From positions 62,001-126,000 of IMG/VR virus record IMGVR_UViG_3300046170_000162: a DNA stretch of 64,000 nt; one strand, given 5' to 3'. Positions 55,850 through 63,998 of this stretch are shown one piece after another. The position numbers and the translations under genes are program-made. The stretch's first letter is position 1, and each line of letters opens with the position of its first letter. Source of the stretch: a virus. The notes under the pieces were generated by a model. That model saw only the letters and a program-made list of their open reading frames with translations. It searched no databases and was not told the DNA's origin.

Positions 55850-58111
55850 TCAGGATGTTACTTCAGCGAAACTAGAACCAGTTCTAGTTGCCGTGAAGGT
55901 TAGGGTGATGAAGTTGATAGAGCGAGTAGGTTTCACGAAGATCTCCGCGAAGAATTCTCCTCTGTCAATACTTTCAGGTGGGTTGTTGCTGCTGTCGCAA
56001 ACAACTAAGAAATCGATGATGCCTCTGCGAGACTGAACCGATCTGAGGAAAGGTTCCACAATGTTCTTGAATGAAGCACGAGTAAACTCGTCATTCAATT
56101 CAAAGAGTTGTGTCTTTGCTGCTACTGAGATTGCATCTTCAAGAACCAAGAACAAGCGACGAACGTTGATTCTGTCGAATGCAGATTGGTAAGAAAGTGC
56201 AGTCTTATCTCCGAAAAGGACGATGCCTTGTCCAGGGAATGCAACCACAGGGTTTACACGTGCAGCATATAGTCTGTCCCTGTGATCCTTAAGAGGTGAG
56301 TAAGCAAGTTTAATTGCATTTCTCAATTGTCCTCTGTTGAATCCAGCAGGTGAGAACCACGCTTCTGAATTAAGAGTTGCGCTAAGTGTTAGACCTGCAA
56401 GGTCAGCGTTACAAGGAATGTAACGGTACTTATCGTTGTACTTATCGTAAATGTACTTATAGTTGTTATCGAAGACAGCGTATGATGTGCTAGAGAGTTT
56501 ATTGAAATAATCAATACATCTGTTAACAATCACGTTGGTATCGCTAAGACCGATCACGTCGTTACGTGAAGGTGAAACGTATGCCAAGCAATCCTTACGG
56601 GTTGCAGCGATGTCGATGATCTTCTGTGCTTTAGCAATTGTATCGCTAGTGTCTGCCATTGAAGGACCCATCAAGATGTAATCTACATCGATGGTTTCTT
56701 TGTCAGCAACTAGATCGTATGAACCAAGGATCTCAGATCTTGAAAGTGTGTAACCGTCAGTACCACCTTGAAGTGAGTATCTGAGAGTTGAACCCTTTGC
56801 AGTACCGATGATCTCACGACCAAGGGCAGTTTCTGTAGTCTTGATTGCAGCAACTTGCTTGATCAAGTCGAAGTGTCTTGAAACACCAGATCCACCAAAG
56901 TCACCGTTAGCACCAGAGTCAATATCATAGATGCTGCCAGTCTCGTGTGATCCCCAATAAACGTAGGATGAGATGTTTTTAATAACGTCTCTGTAGAACA
57001 CAGTCTCGCCCTGAACGCCTTTTGCGTCAGATGACTTAGACACGAAGAGGAACTTCTCTAGAACCGCACCAGGTGTACCAGTGAGTTTGCCATCTCCATC
57101 AAGGACAAGGATGTGCATTTGGTCTTTAGAACCACCACGATCCGCAACCCAAGGTGAAGTGCTTGGTCTAGGAGCAACGTTTGACCACTTCTGTGAACCA
57201 CCGAAATATCTTTCGTCGTATTCTGATCTTACAGAAGCAACGTTCACATTAGGTGAACCTGCAACGTTGTCGTCAGATACAGTATAGTTTGCTTCGAATG
57301 CTTCGCTAGATGCATTAGTAATAGTAAGAAGTTGTCTTTCGACTGCATCTACTTTACCTTTGTCACCAGTTCTGGATCCACCAGACTCAGCACTCCAAAG
57401 AGCGATTACGTCACCAACTTCAAGAACGTCAGATGAGAGTGAGTAGTTAACATCAATCTCGACCTTTCTTGTAAGAGGATCGTAAGCAACAATTTGACCT
57501 TGAACAGGAATACTTACAGGTGAGGCAGCATCAGTTTCTGCTCTCCAGTATTGTCCGTTTTCAAAGTCGCCTGCGATGGATGCAGAATCCAATGTGACTA
57601 CGACTCTGTAACCGTAAATCTTAGCACCTGCGTTAGCACCAGTGTAAGTTACGCTAGTTGTAGTTTGGAATTCCCATTCAGCAGTAGTAGGTTGTGCAAG
57701 AGAAAGGATCTGGTCAGGACCAGCGTCAGTCATTACAACTCTTACAGAGTTACCGTAAAGACCAGGGTGTCTAGCAGCGAACTTCCAGTTATTAGAAGCG
57801 CCTTCAACATTACCTTCATACTCTTCAAGATTTCTAACCAAAGGAGCAGACACACCAGTTGAGGTCTGTTCGTTGATTGTAGTCTTACCTGCTGTAACAA
57901 CAAGTCTCTTAACTGTTTGTCCGTCTGTCTGTGCAGCAGCAGTTGTTTCCAACTTACCACGCTCAACAGTTAGATCGTTACCAACAATCGCTGTAACCTT
58001 GACAATCTCGTCAGAGACCAAAAGGTGATCGTTGATAGAAACAGCAAGTGATGCTGATGAAGTAATAGTCAGTGTAGTACCACCAGCAGCAAGGGTTCCA
58101 CCTTGGTTCAT
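55850..58111 (-). CDS. gp18: tail sheath gp18, C-terminal part (second frame)
   Basis: 753 aa from the first ATG, but the frame continues upstream to a TGA near 58139 without a credible ribosome site at 58111. It starts in the second copy of a ~60-aa beta repeat (SLAVSINDHLLVSDEIVKVT) and contains the conserved sheath core and C-terminus (VNPVVAFPGQGIVLFGDKTA; INVRRLFLVLEDAISVAAKT). The N-terminal ~170 residues of the sheath lie in the +1-related frame at 58122-58631. One protein through frameshift or a base error is likely. Confidence 0.85.
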   Translation of the reverse strand: MNQGGTLAAGGTTLTITSSASLAVSINDHLLVSDEIVKVTAIVGNDLTVERGKLETTAAAQTDGQTVKRLVVTAGKTTINEQTSTGVSAPLVRNLEEYEGNVEGASNNWKFAARHPGLYGNSVRVVMTDAGPDQILSLAQPTTAEWEFQTTTSVTYTGANAGAKIYGYRVVVTLDSASIAGDFENGQYWRAETDAASPVSIPVQGQIVAYDPLTRKVEIDVNYSLSSDVLEVGDVIALWSAESGGSRTGDKGKVDAVERQLLTITNASSEAFEANYTVSDDNVAGSPNVNVASVRSEYDERYFGGSQKWSNVAPRPSTSPWVADRGGSKDQMHILVLDGDGKLTGTPGAVLEKFLFVSKSSDAKGVQGETVFYRDVIKNISSYVYWGSHETGSIYDIDSGANGDFGGSGVSRHFDLIKQVAAIKTTETALGREIIGTAKGSTLRYSLQGGTDGYTLSRSEILGSYDLVADKETIDVDYILMGPSMADTSDTIAKAQKIIDIAATRKDCLAYVSPSRNDVIGLSDTNVIVNRCIDYFNKLSSTSYAVFDNNYKYIYDKYNDKYRYIPCNADLAGLTLSATLNSEAWFSPAGFNRGQLRNAIKLAYSPLKDHRDRLYAARVNPVVAFPGQGIVLFGDKTALSYQSAFDRINVRRLFLVLEDAISVAAKTQLFELNDEFTRASFKNIVEPFLRSVQSRRGIIDFLVVCDSSNNPPESIDRGEFFAEIFVKPTRSINFITLTFTATRTGSSFAEVTS

Positions 58112-58121
58112 TGTGGTGCTG

Positions 58122-58631
58122 TTACCCTGACTCTTCGATCAAGGTGATGCTTGCGCCAGCAGCGTGTGAAGTTGCTGCAGTTGCAAGTTGACCACGCTGT
58201 ACAGTAAGGTCATTACCTGAAACGTTAGTCACTCTAAGAACTTCAGCGTCGATCAACAGAAGATCGCTTGTCGCGAAGTCTGTCGCTGCTGTTACTGTAA
58301 GAGTAGTATCTGCACCAGAGAAAGTAGTGACAACAGTTTGTGCTGTGTCAATAGCGTTCTTAAGTGAAGAACTGTTCGCACGAATAACCTTAAGTGTACC
58401 ACCGTACAGTAAGAATTGTGCTGCTGAATACCAGTATTCGTAGTTGTAGTCGTTAGGACGACCGAAGACTGCTAGGAGTTCCTTCTCGCTAGTTACGTCT
58501 ACAATCTTATTAACGGGACCCTTTTCAAAGGAACCGACTATCACTGCCACATTATCTAGAGTTGCGTTAGCAACCGTAGTCAGATCCTTTTCAAGTACCA
58601 CGACCCCTGGCGAAAGTTGGGTAGATGCCAT
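58122..58631 (-). CDS. gp18: tail sheath gp18, N-terminal part (first frame)
   Basis: 169 aa. Begins MASTQLSPGVVVLEKDLTTV, the standard gp18 N-terminus, with VAVIVGSFEKGPVNKIVDVT and WYSAAQFLLYGGTLKVIRAN; then one copy of a beta repeat (TDFATSDLLLIDAEVLRVTN) and stops at TAA 11 bases before the next ATG. Ends in mid-domain, so it is not a natural end. GGAG ribosome site and CTAAATA late motif upstream. Confidence 0.85.
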   Translation of the reverse strand: MASTQLSPGVVVLEKDLTTVANATLDNVAVIVGSFEKGPVNKIVDVTSEKELLAVFGRPNDYNYEYWYSAAQFLLYGGTLKVIRANSSSLKNAIDTAQTVVTTFSGADTTLTVTAATDFATSDLLLIDAEVLRVTNVSGNDLTVQRGQLATAATSHAAGASITLIEESG

Positions 58632-58666
58632 TGGTTAGCTCCTGAAAAAATCTCAATCTATGCTGA

Positions 58667-58676
58667 TATTATTTAG
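58667..58676 (-). promoter_or_regulatory. late promoter-like CTAAATAATA (gp18)
   Basis: CTAAATAATATC 36 bases before gp18; the only late motif before the sheath/tube pair. Confidence 0.55.
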
Positions 58677-58715
58677 TAAAAGGTACTGTTCAAGCGGGGA
58701 AACGGAACGTGAACA

Positions 58716-58949
58716 TTACCAGTCGGGATAGTCAAACTCCTTACGCTGCTTTGGTTTTGAATTTCTAGTCTTACTTATTCTTTTCTTTGTACAGTATTTG
58801 CATTCATACGAATATGCAGAGGGGTTTTGTCCTCTGTCTTTTCTAGTCTTATAAAAATTATCAGTGAGCGAGAGAGTTCTCAGGCATTTTCTACATTGCC
58901 TATCAACAAAGAGGAACTGCTCTAGACCCAGTTCGTCTTCTATACTCAC
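58716..58949 (-). CDS. small zinc-binding protein
   Basis: 77 aa, GTG start overlapping the upstream TGA. CRKCLRTLSLTDNFYKTRKD and YECKYCTKKR: two CxxC knuckles, a zinc ribbon like those in HNH/endonuclease VII-type proteins, but without a visible catalytic His-Asn-His. Followed by a basic tail. Between gp17 and gp18. Confidence 0.7.
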   Translation of the reverse strand: MSIEDELGLEQFLFVDRQCRKCLRTLSLTDNFYKTRKDRGQNPSAYSYECKYCTKKRISKTRNSKPKQRKEFDYPDW

Positions 58950-59056
58950 TGTTCCTCACTCTTCCTTGCTGCGTAACCTAGTACGAATCCAAAAGAAAAC
59001 AACACTAAGGTTATTAGTGCTGTTGCTAGGTTAAGTAAAATGCCTTCCGTACTCAT
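58946..59056 (-). CDS. 36-aa membrane peptide
   Basis: MSTEGILLNLATALITLVLF then SFGFVLGYAARKSEEQ: one transmembrane helix, charged C-terminus. ATG overlaps the gp17 stop (ATGA) and its TGA overlaps the GTG of the zinc protein. Function unknown. Confidence 0.68.
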   Translation of the reverse strand: MSTEGILLNLATALITLVLFSFGFVLGYAARKSEEQ

Positions 59057-60699
59057 TTGTAATCCCACATATAGGAGCGATCGCCATATTCATCGGTATG
59101 CCAGACTTGTCCTTCGGGGTCTACGAATGATTCGTTAGTGAGACCATCATCCATAAATCCAAAGGGTGCCATATCCGCTTCAATTGCTTCGCGTTGTTCT
59201 TGATACATTCTAGCACGAATGTCGTTATCGTGGAGTTCTTTAAAATAATCCTGTACTGCCAACCAAGAGAACATCACAAGACACATAGCAAGGTCATCGT
59301 TGCAACCTTCTTCTGCTGCCCACGACTGCCCTTTTTGAATGAAGGTAGTTAGTTCAGAGATAATATCATAATCACATAGAACTAACTTATCATCTTCTAG
59401 CAACTGCTTCAGGTTAGAACAACCAATCTTTTTAACAGAGGTTGACATCTTGACACCCAGTTGTACCTTACCACCAGAGAATCCTTGACCGACAACTTGT
59501 CCTGCTCTACCACGCATTGCTGCCATTAGTAGATTGTCATACTCAAGATCATACTGTATAATATCTGCAACCTGACCACCAATGTCATTTATTTCTACAA
59601 GAATGTAAGCGTGGTTATATGCTCTTGCAACCTGACAAATAATATCAGGGAATAACATAGGTTTAACTTCATTATTTCTATACTTAGCAACTAACTTATA
59701 TGGAACGGTAGTTGTATCGAACAGTGTGAATGCACTGTAGTCTCCATCAATACCTCTTGCTACGTCCACTGTCATCGTATAATTATGTTCCGCTTCTGGT
59801 TTACTGAATACATCAAGACCATTTTGTTTTTCTATTGGTTCGTCATATGTCATCACTCTCAACTTACTGGGAGAGATCAGAGTATCTACAGATCCAAGGA
59901 ACTCACATTCAAACTCAACACGGAACTGTTGTTCACTTGTGTTACGGATTGTTTGTGCTTTCCAATCAGCATCTCTTCCTGGTACCTGAGACCAGTGAAC
60001 TTCTGTAGGGATATATTCATTAGTACCACGCTCTGCATCGTGCCAGAGTTTGTAGTACATATTCATCCCGTGAGGGGTAGAGATGATAATAACCTTAGTG
60101 GATTTACCAGAAGAAATAGTAGGATAGACAGAACTAAAAAACTGATCTGCAATGTTATTCGGAACGAACGCGAATTCGTCCAGAAATATGACGTTAAAAG
60201 ACATACCCCTGACGGCACTAGCGCTAGTAGATGCAGCAAGGAGTTTACTTCCGTTCTCCAATTCCACTGACCCTTTGTTCCAACCAATAATACCTTGCTG
60301 CATCCATTTAGGAAGATTCTCATAACTGAGTTGTAAACGTCCAAGCATTTCTCGTGCAGTTGCTGCTTTGTTTGCGAGGATTGCGACATTGACGTTATCG
60401 TTAAAGATTACATACCATAATAGATATGCGGTAACAACCGTTGACTTACCACTTTGTCTTGGTAACTTAGCAATATTAAATCTATTCTCGTGGAATCTAT
60501 CTACCATCTCCTCTTGGAAATCGTACAGATTAAATGGGATGACACCCTCATCCAGCGACACAATTTTAATGTATGTCTTAATAAAGTAAATAGGATCACC
60601 CGCACATTTAATAAACTCCTTCACCTGTTTGGGTGTGAAGTTAGTATGTACGTTTGCCTTCTTTAAATTGGGGTTGCCTAGATATGCATCAAGACCCAT
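59053..60699 (-). CDS. gp17: terminase large subunit gp17
   Basis: 548 aa. ATPase: KLPRQSGKSTVVTAYLL (Walker A), NVIFLDEFAFV (Walker B with Glu), IISTPHG (motif III). Nuclease: TMTVDVARGIDGDYSAF (Asp), LVEINDIGGQVADI (Glu), GCNDDLAMCLVMFSW (Asp-Asp). Packages DNA through gp20. The small terminase gp16 is not in this window as far as I can see. Confidence 0.96.
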   Translation of the reverse strand: MGLDAYLGNPNLKKANVHTNFTPKQVKEFIKCAGDPIYFIKTYIKIVSLDEGVIPFNLYDFQEEMVDRFHENRFNIAKLPRQSGKSTVVTAYLLWYVIFNDNVNVAILANKAATAREMLGRLQLSYENLPKWMQQGIIGWNKGSVELENGSKLLAASTSASAVRGMSFNVIFLDEFAFVPNNIADQFFSSVYPTISSGKSTKVIIISTPHGMNMYYKLWHDAERGTNEYIPTEVHWSQVPGRDADWKAQTIRNTSEQQFRVEFECEFLGSVDTLISPSKLRVMTYDEPIEKQNGLDVFSKPEAEHNYTMTVDVARGIDGDYSAFTLFDTTTVPYKLVAKYRNNEVKPMLFPDIICQVARAYNHAYILVEINDIGGQVADIIQYDLEYDNLLMAAMRGRAGQVVGQGFSGGKVQLGVKMSTSVKKIGCSNLKQLLEDDKLVLCDYDIISELTTFIQKGQSWAAEEGCNDDLAMCLVMFSWLAVQDYFKELHDNDIRARMYQEQREAIEADMAPFGFMDDGLTNESFVDPEGQVWHTDEYGDRSYMWDYK

Positions 60700-60958
60700 C
60701 TTCTTCCTTCTCTTTCAAACTATCTATACGCTTCTTCAGTTCTTGATACCCGTCGTACTCTTCCTCAGAAACCTCGATCTCTCTAAACCTTACAGACATT
60801 AGTTCTTCACCTGGTTGGGGTGCTTCAGGATGCTTTGGTGTGGGAGGTTTACTCATCTCTATATTAATAGATTGAATATTACTCCACATCATTGCAAACG
60901 CAGCACCACCAATAGCGACTAAACATCCAAGATAAAGAAATGCTTCAAAGTTGTTCAT
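60689..60958 (-). CDS. membrane-anchored small protein
   Basis: 89 aa. One N-terminal helix (FLYLGCLVAIGGAAFAMMWS), Pro-rich linker (SKPPTPKHPEAPQPGEE), acidic coiled C-terminus. Overlaps gp17 by 11 bases. Unknown. Confidence 0.65.
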   Translation of the reverse strand: MNNFEAFLYLGCLVAIGGAAFAMMWSNIQSINIEMSKPPTPKHPEAPQPGEELMSVRFREIEVSEEEYDGYQELKKRIDSLKEKEEDGS

Positions 60959-61162
60959 TTAGTTTTCGATATACTTTTCTAGTACCTCTAGTTGATCGTG
61001 ATAATGTGAGATTTGATCTAGTTCACTTTCAATCGCTGCCATAATATCTGGATGCTCTCCGATACCAACAGGATTGGTAAGATAAACTTCGACGTTCATC
61101 TTATGCTTTTCAATGTTCCCTAGGGCGTGCAGTTTAACTGCTTCAATTAGTTTCTGTTTCAT
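60959..61162 (-). CDS. hypothetical helical protein
   Basis: 67 aa: MKQKLIEAVKLHALGNIEKH, then HPDIMAAIESELDQISHYHD; helical, His-rich. Abuts both neighbours (0 and 4 bases). Same pattern of small proteins precedes gp17 in other cyanophages as I recall. Unknown function. Confidence 0.65.
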   Translation of the reverse strand: MKQKLIEAVKLHALGNIEKHKMNVEVYLTNPVGIGEHPDIMAAIESELDQISHYHDQLEVLEKYIEN

Positions 61163-61166
61163 TAGA

Positions 61167-61628
61167 TTATTCAGTAAGTGTGCCTCGTGCTCTACGAAGT
61201 TGTCTTAATTCTTCAAAGTCTTTTTGTTTTGTGCCGCCATCATATGGCCAAGCATAACCCTCACCAATCATTTCTTCGTTGATTGACACTGACTCGTCCC
61301 CAATATATAACCATCCAAGAAGACGCCCATACTTACCGACACCACCAACAAGTTCAGTCCTAATAAACAACTGATCATCACCAGCAATGGTTGATTCAAG
61401 TTTACCTTTGAGCCAATTTGTTGCATCGATACCAAGTGCTTTCTCTTCTAGATTACGGGTTCTTTTCTCAGGAGTATCGACTCCTGCAATTCTTACCCGT
61501 TCTTTTTTATATAGTTCGAAACCAAGATCGATTGTTACGTCAATAGTGTCCCCGTCAAGGACTCTGTTGATCTCCGTCACTCGGAAGTTGTAACAACTCT
61601 TCCTGCTCGGGGGCACCATTTCTGCCAT
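61167..61628 (-). CDS. staphylococcal-nuclease-like protein (SNase)
   Basis: 153 aa. EINRVLDGDTIDVTIDLGFE, then RVRIAGVDTPEKRT (catalytic Arg, Asp, Glu) and KYGRLLGWLYIGD (second catalytic Arg). Ca-dependent OB-fold nuclease with a full residue set. No signal peptide, so it acts in the infected cell, perhaps in host DNA breakdown. The N-terminus overlaps the membrane protein upstream by 74 bases. Confidence 0.9.
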   Translation of the reverse strand: MAEMVPPSRKSCYNFRVTEINRVLDGDTIDVTIDLGFELYKKERVRIAGVDTPEKRTRNLEEKALGIDATNWLKGKLESTIAGDDQLFIRTELVGGVGKYGRLLGWLYIGDESVSINEEMIGEGYAWPYDGGTKQKDFEELRQLRRARGTLTE

Positions 61629-61764
61629 CGTTCATCTCCTTGAATGATCCTTTCAATATGTAGTAGATATACCAACTTACTATTATGAGAAGGATTGCAA
61701 CCATCCAGATAACACCCCATACGGGGTCACCGTAATTTTCGTGAGTCCTAAGAACTAGTTCCAT
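61555..61764 (-). CDS. small membrane protein
   Basis: 69 aa. One transmembrane helix (VWGVIWMVAILLIIVSWYIY) and a polar tail. The last 25 codons overlap the SNase gene in another frame. Start follows the 114-aa gene directly. Unknown. Confidence 0.6.
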   Translation of the reverse strand: MELVLRTHENYGDPVWGVIWMVAILLIIVSWYIYYILKGSFKEMNDGRNGAPEQEELLQLPSDGDQQSP

Positions 61765-62109
61765 CTAACCCATTATGTTTACATCTATTCCTAAGAATGG
61801 TGCGATCTTTCCAATGACTCTCAGAAAACCATCGACAAACGCACCAAGGAATGCGAATCCAAGCAACATACTAATAAGTGAAGCATTACGATTATGCCTA
61901 CGAATCTTATCTTCAATCATTTCATCCACTTCATCACGTGTTGGATGGTTGGGTAGAATTTCTTTAAAACGATTTGTCATTGGTTCGTCTCCAAGTTCGG
62001 GTAGATGGAAATCGAAGTCTATAATATCTTCGGATGCCCAAAAATCTTCCCAATCTTTTGGTGAATCGGTTACGTCTTTTATCTCTGGTTTTTCTGGTGT
62101 TTGAGTCAT
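61765..62109 (-). CDS. acidic protein with C-terminal membrane segment
   Basis: 114 aa. Acidic N-terminal 70 residues (DWEDFWASEDIIDFDFHLPE), then a helix hairpin (ASLISMLLGFAFLGAFVDGF). One base after petE ends. Unknown. Confidence 0.65.
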   Translation of the reverse strand: MTQTPEKPEIKDVTDSPKDWEDFWASEDIIDFDFHLPELGDEPMTNRFKEILPNHPTRDEVDEMIEDKIRRHNRNASLISMLLGFAFLGAFVDGFLRVIGKIAPFLGIDVNIMG

Positions 62110-62110
62110 T

Positions 62111-62434
62111 TTAGTTTACGTGAATTGTTCCAGTCATTCCTGCTCCTTGATGTGGACCACAAAAGAATTCGTAGTCTCCAGCATCAGCAAAAAGGATGTC
62201 TTGAGATTCACCAGGGGAGAACATAAGAGACTCTCTGGATAAATCTGCTCGACCTTCTACAATGATATTATGTGGAGGCAACATATTATTCACAAAGTGA
62301 ACAGTATCACCTGCAGATATGGTAATATCGTTAGGTTCGAAAACTAGGTTTCCATTGCTTCCCATAGTTACATCAACAGCATACACAGGGAATGCAAAGA
62401 ACAACGTAGCAACGAATGCTAAAATGAACTTCAT
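62111..62434 (-). CDS. petE: plastocyanin
   Basis: 107 aa from MKFILAFVATLFF; signal peptide cut after VYA, as needed for the thylakoid lumen. Mature part VDVTMGSNGNLVFEPNDITI, copper ligands His in MLPPHNIIVE and Cys, His, Met in FFCGPHQGAGMTG. Carries electrons from cytochrome b6f to photosystem I; probably sustains photosynthetic electron flow during infection. An upstream TTG is not used. Confidence 0.94.
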   Translation of the reverse strand: MKFILAFVATLFFAFPVYAVDVTMGSNGNLVFEPNDITISAGDTVHFVNNMLPPHNIIVEGRADLSRESLMFSPGESQDILFADAGDYEFFCGPHQGAGMTGTIHVN

Positions 62435-62491
62435 ACTTAAGTTTATCAACTAGAAGTATTTAACTGTGTACAAAAATGAGTTTATGGTTAG

Positions 62492-62749
62492 TCAGGAATC
62501 CCTGTTTTTACCAAACACACTGATTGCACCGTCAACAAAACCACGTCGATAATCCCAAGTATCACCACCTATTTGCCCTCTCTTAGGGTTGATGCACTTG
62601 TCGTAATCTGGATCGGTATCACTAATATTATTGCATACTAATCCTGCTAAGTCTAGTTCGTTACCTTTAGCGCCAGTACCAGTCCAACGGTGTTCACCGT
62701 TTAACCAAGTAGCACCACATTTGTCACAAACCTTTTGCTCAAATTGCAT
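62492..62749 (-). CDS. hypothetical zinc-binding protein
   Basis: 85 aa. CDKCGATWLNGEHRWTGTGA with CxxC, later NNISD and DKCINP: four Cys could hold one zinc. Start MQFEQKV at 62749 after GGAG. Unknown function. Confidence 0.65.
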   Translation of the reverse strand: MQFEQKVCDKCGATWLNGEHRWTGTGAKGNELDLAGLVCNNISDTDPDYDKCINPKRGQIGGDTWDYRRGFVDGAISVFGKNRDS

Positions 62750-62870
62750 TGGTGGTCTCCCACAGGTTACTAGAAGAATTTAGGATAATAAATGATATAT
62801 GTCAAGAAACTCTTTGCGAAGAGATCCGTTACCGCAAGGTGAAACTTTGCTCTACCAATATTTTTATCCA

Positions 62871-63407
62871 TTAGCACTTCCACTTGCGTAATGCTAATGC
62901 TTTACGAGTGGGTTTACCTTTCTCATCTTTCATCGGTCCTTTGACTCCACCCATTCTAGCGCAGAAAGATCTTTTCCTAGGACCCCCTTCAGGTTGAGGT
63001 GCTTTAAGATCAGACCCAGGATTTTCTCTCTCATAAGATTTTCTGCCCTTTTCGTTGAGTCCACCTTCTTTATTCTTTCCTTCCTTTCTTTGCCAAGCAC
63101 TTTCATTTACGTCCTTGTCCTGTAGGAAGGAGACAGGAGATTTTTCTGGTTTCTTTTTCTTCTTACTATCCTTACCACCAAGTGCTGCCTTAGCAACTTT
63201 ACCTGCTGAGTATGGATTATCTTTCTCTTTATTTCTCTTCGTATCATTACGAATCTCTCTCATCTTTAATGCGTGAGAGATCTTTCTTCTGGCAGAAGGT
63301 CTACCAATAGGAGGATTAGTTTTATCAATTGCTCGCGCTACAGAGAGTCCCACACCTTCTTCGATGGGGTCATCTTTAGTGTCTTGGAATTCTCTGAACG
63401 ATTTCAT
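62871..63407 (-). CDS. basic protein with conserved C-terminal Cys-rich domain
   Basis: 178 aa, Lys/Arg-rich. N-terminus MKSFREFQDTKDDPIEEG has the MKxFxxF capsid-leader look. The C-terminal ~75 residues (SAWQRKEGKNKEGGLNEKGR; KRSFCARMGGVKGPMKDEKG) form a domain found in several phage proteins of unknown function. Possibly DNA-associated. Overlaps the zinc gene by 4 bases. Confidence 0.68.
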   Translation of the reverse strand: MKSFREFQDTKDDPIEEGVGLSVARAIDKTNPPIGRPSARRKISHALKMREIRNDTKRNKEKDNPYSAGKVAKAALGGKDSKKKKKPEKSPVSFLQDKDVNESAWQRKEGKNKEGGLNEKGRKSYERENPGSDLKAPQPEGGPRKRSFCARMGGVKGPMKDEKGKPTRKALALRKWKC

Positions 63408-63547
63408 TTTTCCTTGTTGTTTTTAGGGTTGGATGCACAATTTGCTTCGTGCTTTTCGATCCAGGTTTTAGGACGCCAATGTCCTTGGGGTGAAGTTAAT
63501 CCACAATACTGGCATACCCACTGTGCGTTGTCGTTTTGATCAGCCAT
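63404..63547 (-). CDS. 47-aa zinc-finger protein
   Basis: MADQNDNAQWVCQYCGLTSP, then HWRPKTWIEKHEANC: C-x2-C...H-x3-C zinc finger. ATG 63547 overlaps the upstream stop by 8 bases; a longer frame lies in that gene. May bind nucleic acid. Confidence 0.72.
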   Translation of the reverse strand: MADQNDNAQWVCQYCGLTSPQGHWRPKTWIEKHEANCASNPKNNKEK

Positions 63548-63998
63548 AATGAAACTTTCTGTCCTTAGATTTAGATGGTAGTTTGCCTGAACGCACCTTA
63601 GTGGATGATGTTTCACCATATCCTGCAGGGTGCTTTCCTGCTTTTGTTTTGCCAACGCTGTCAGACTTTGCCTTACTTCCCTTATCTGTGTAGTGAAGTT
63701 TAGCAGACTTGTCCTTGTCTTTAGTAATCACAGATTCTTGTCCGTGCTTACGACCCAGACGGCGCATCACTTTGCCGAATCTACGTTTCGACATTTTATC
63801 GGGTTTGGTAGTGTGGTACGAAACCTCACGACCTGTCTCACCTGAATCATATTTATATTCTCCAACACCTTTCTTGTGACCAATACCGTGCTTCTTCAGA
63901 CCTTTCTCAAGATCTTTTCTTTTACCACGGTTCTTCTTTTCATCAGAACCACGGTCAGCACTGATATGTCCAGTCACTTTGGTTTTGGATTTATCCAT
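63540..63998 (-). CDS. basic hypothetical protein
   Basis: 152 aa, Lys/Gly/Ser-rich, basic, probably disordered (GKRKDLEKGLKKHGIGHKKG near the start; KTKAGKHPAGYGETSSTKVR near the end). Its ATG is two bases from the window edge, so a longer N-terminus cannot be excluded. Unknown. Confidence 0.62.
   Translation of the reverse strand: MDKSKTKVTGHISADRGSDEKKNRGKRKDLEKGLKKHGIGHKKGVGEYKYDSGETGREVSYHTTKPDKMSKRRFGKVMRRLGRKHGQESVITKDKDKSAKLHYTDKGSKAKSDSVGKTKAGKHPAGYGETSSTKVRSGKLPSKSKDRKFHYG

Noticed and set aside
62760-62870. Promoter (TTGACA with TAAATT) and hairpin CTCTT-CGC-AAGAG before the 85-aa zinc gene
   Set aside because: Only the -35 is good and the hairpin has no U-run; kept out of the feature list as too weak.
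1-63998. CRISPR arrays, insertion sequences, integrase or attachment sites
   Set aside because: No regularly spaced repeats, transposase, recombinase or att-like duplications were seen; consistent with a lytic phage.
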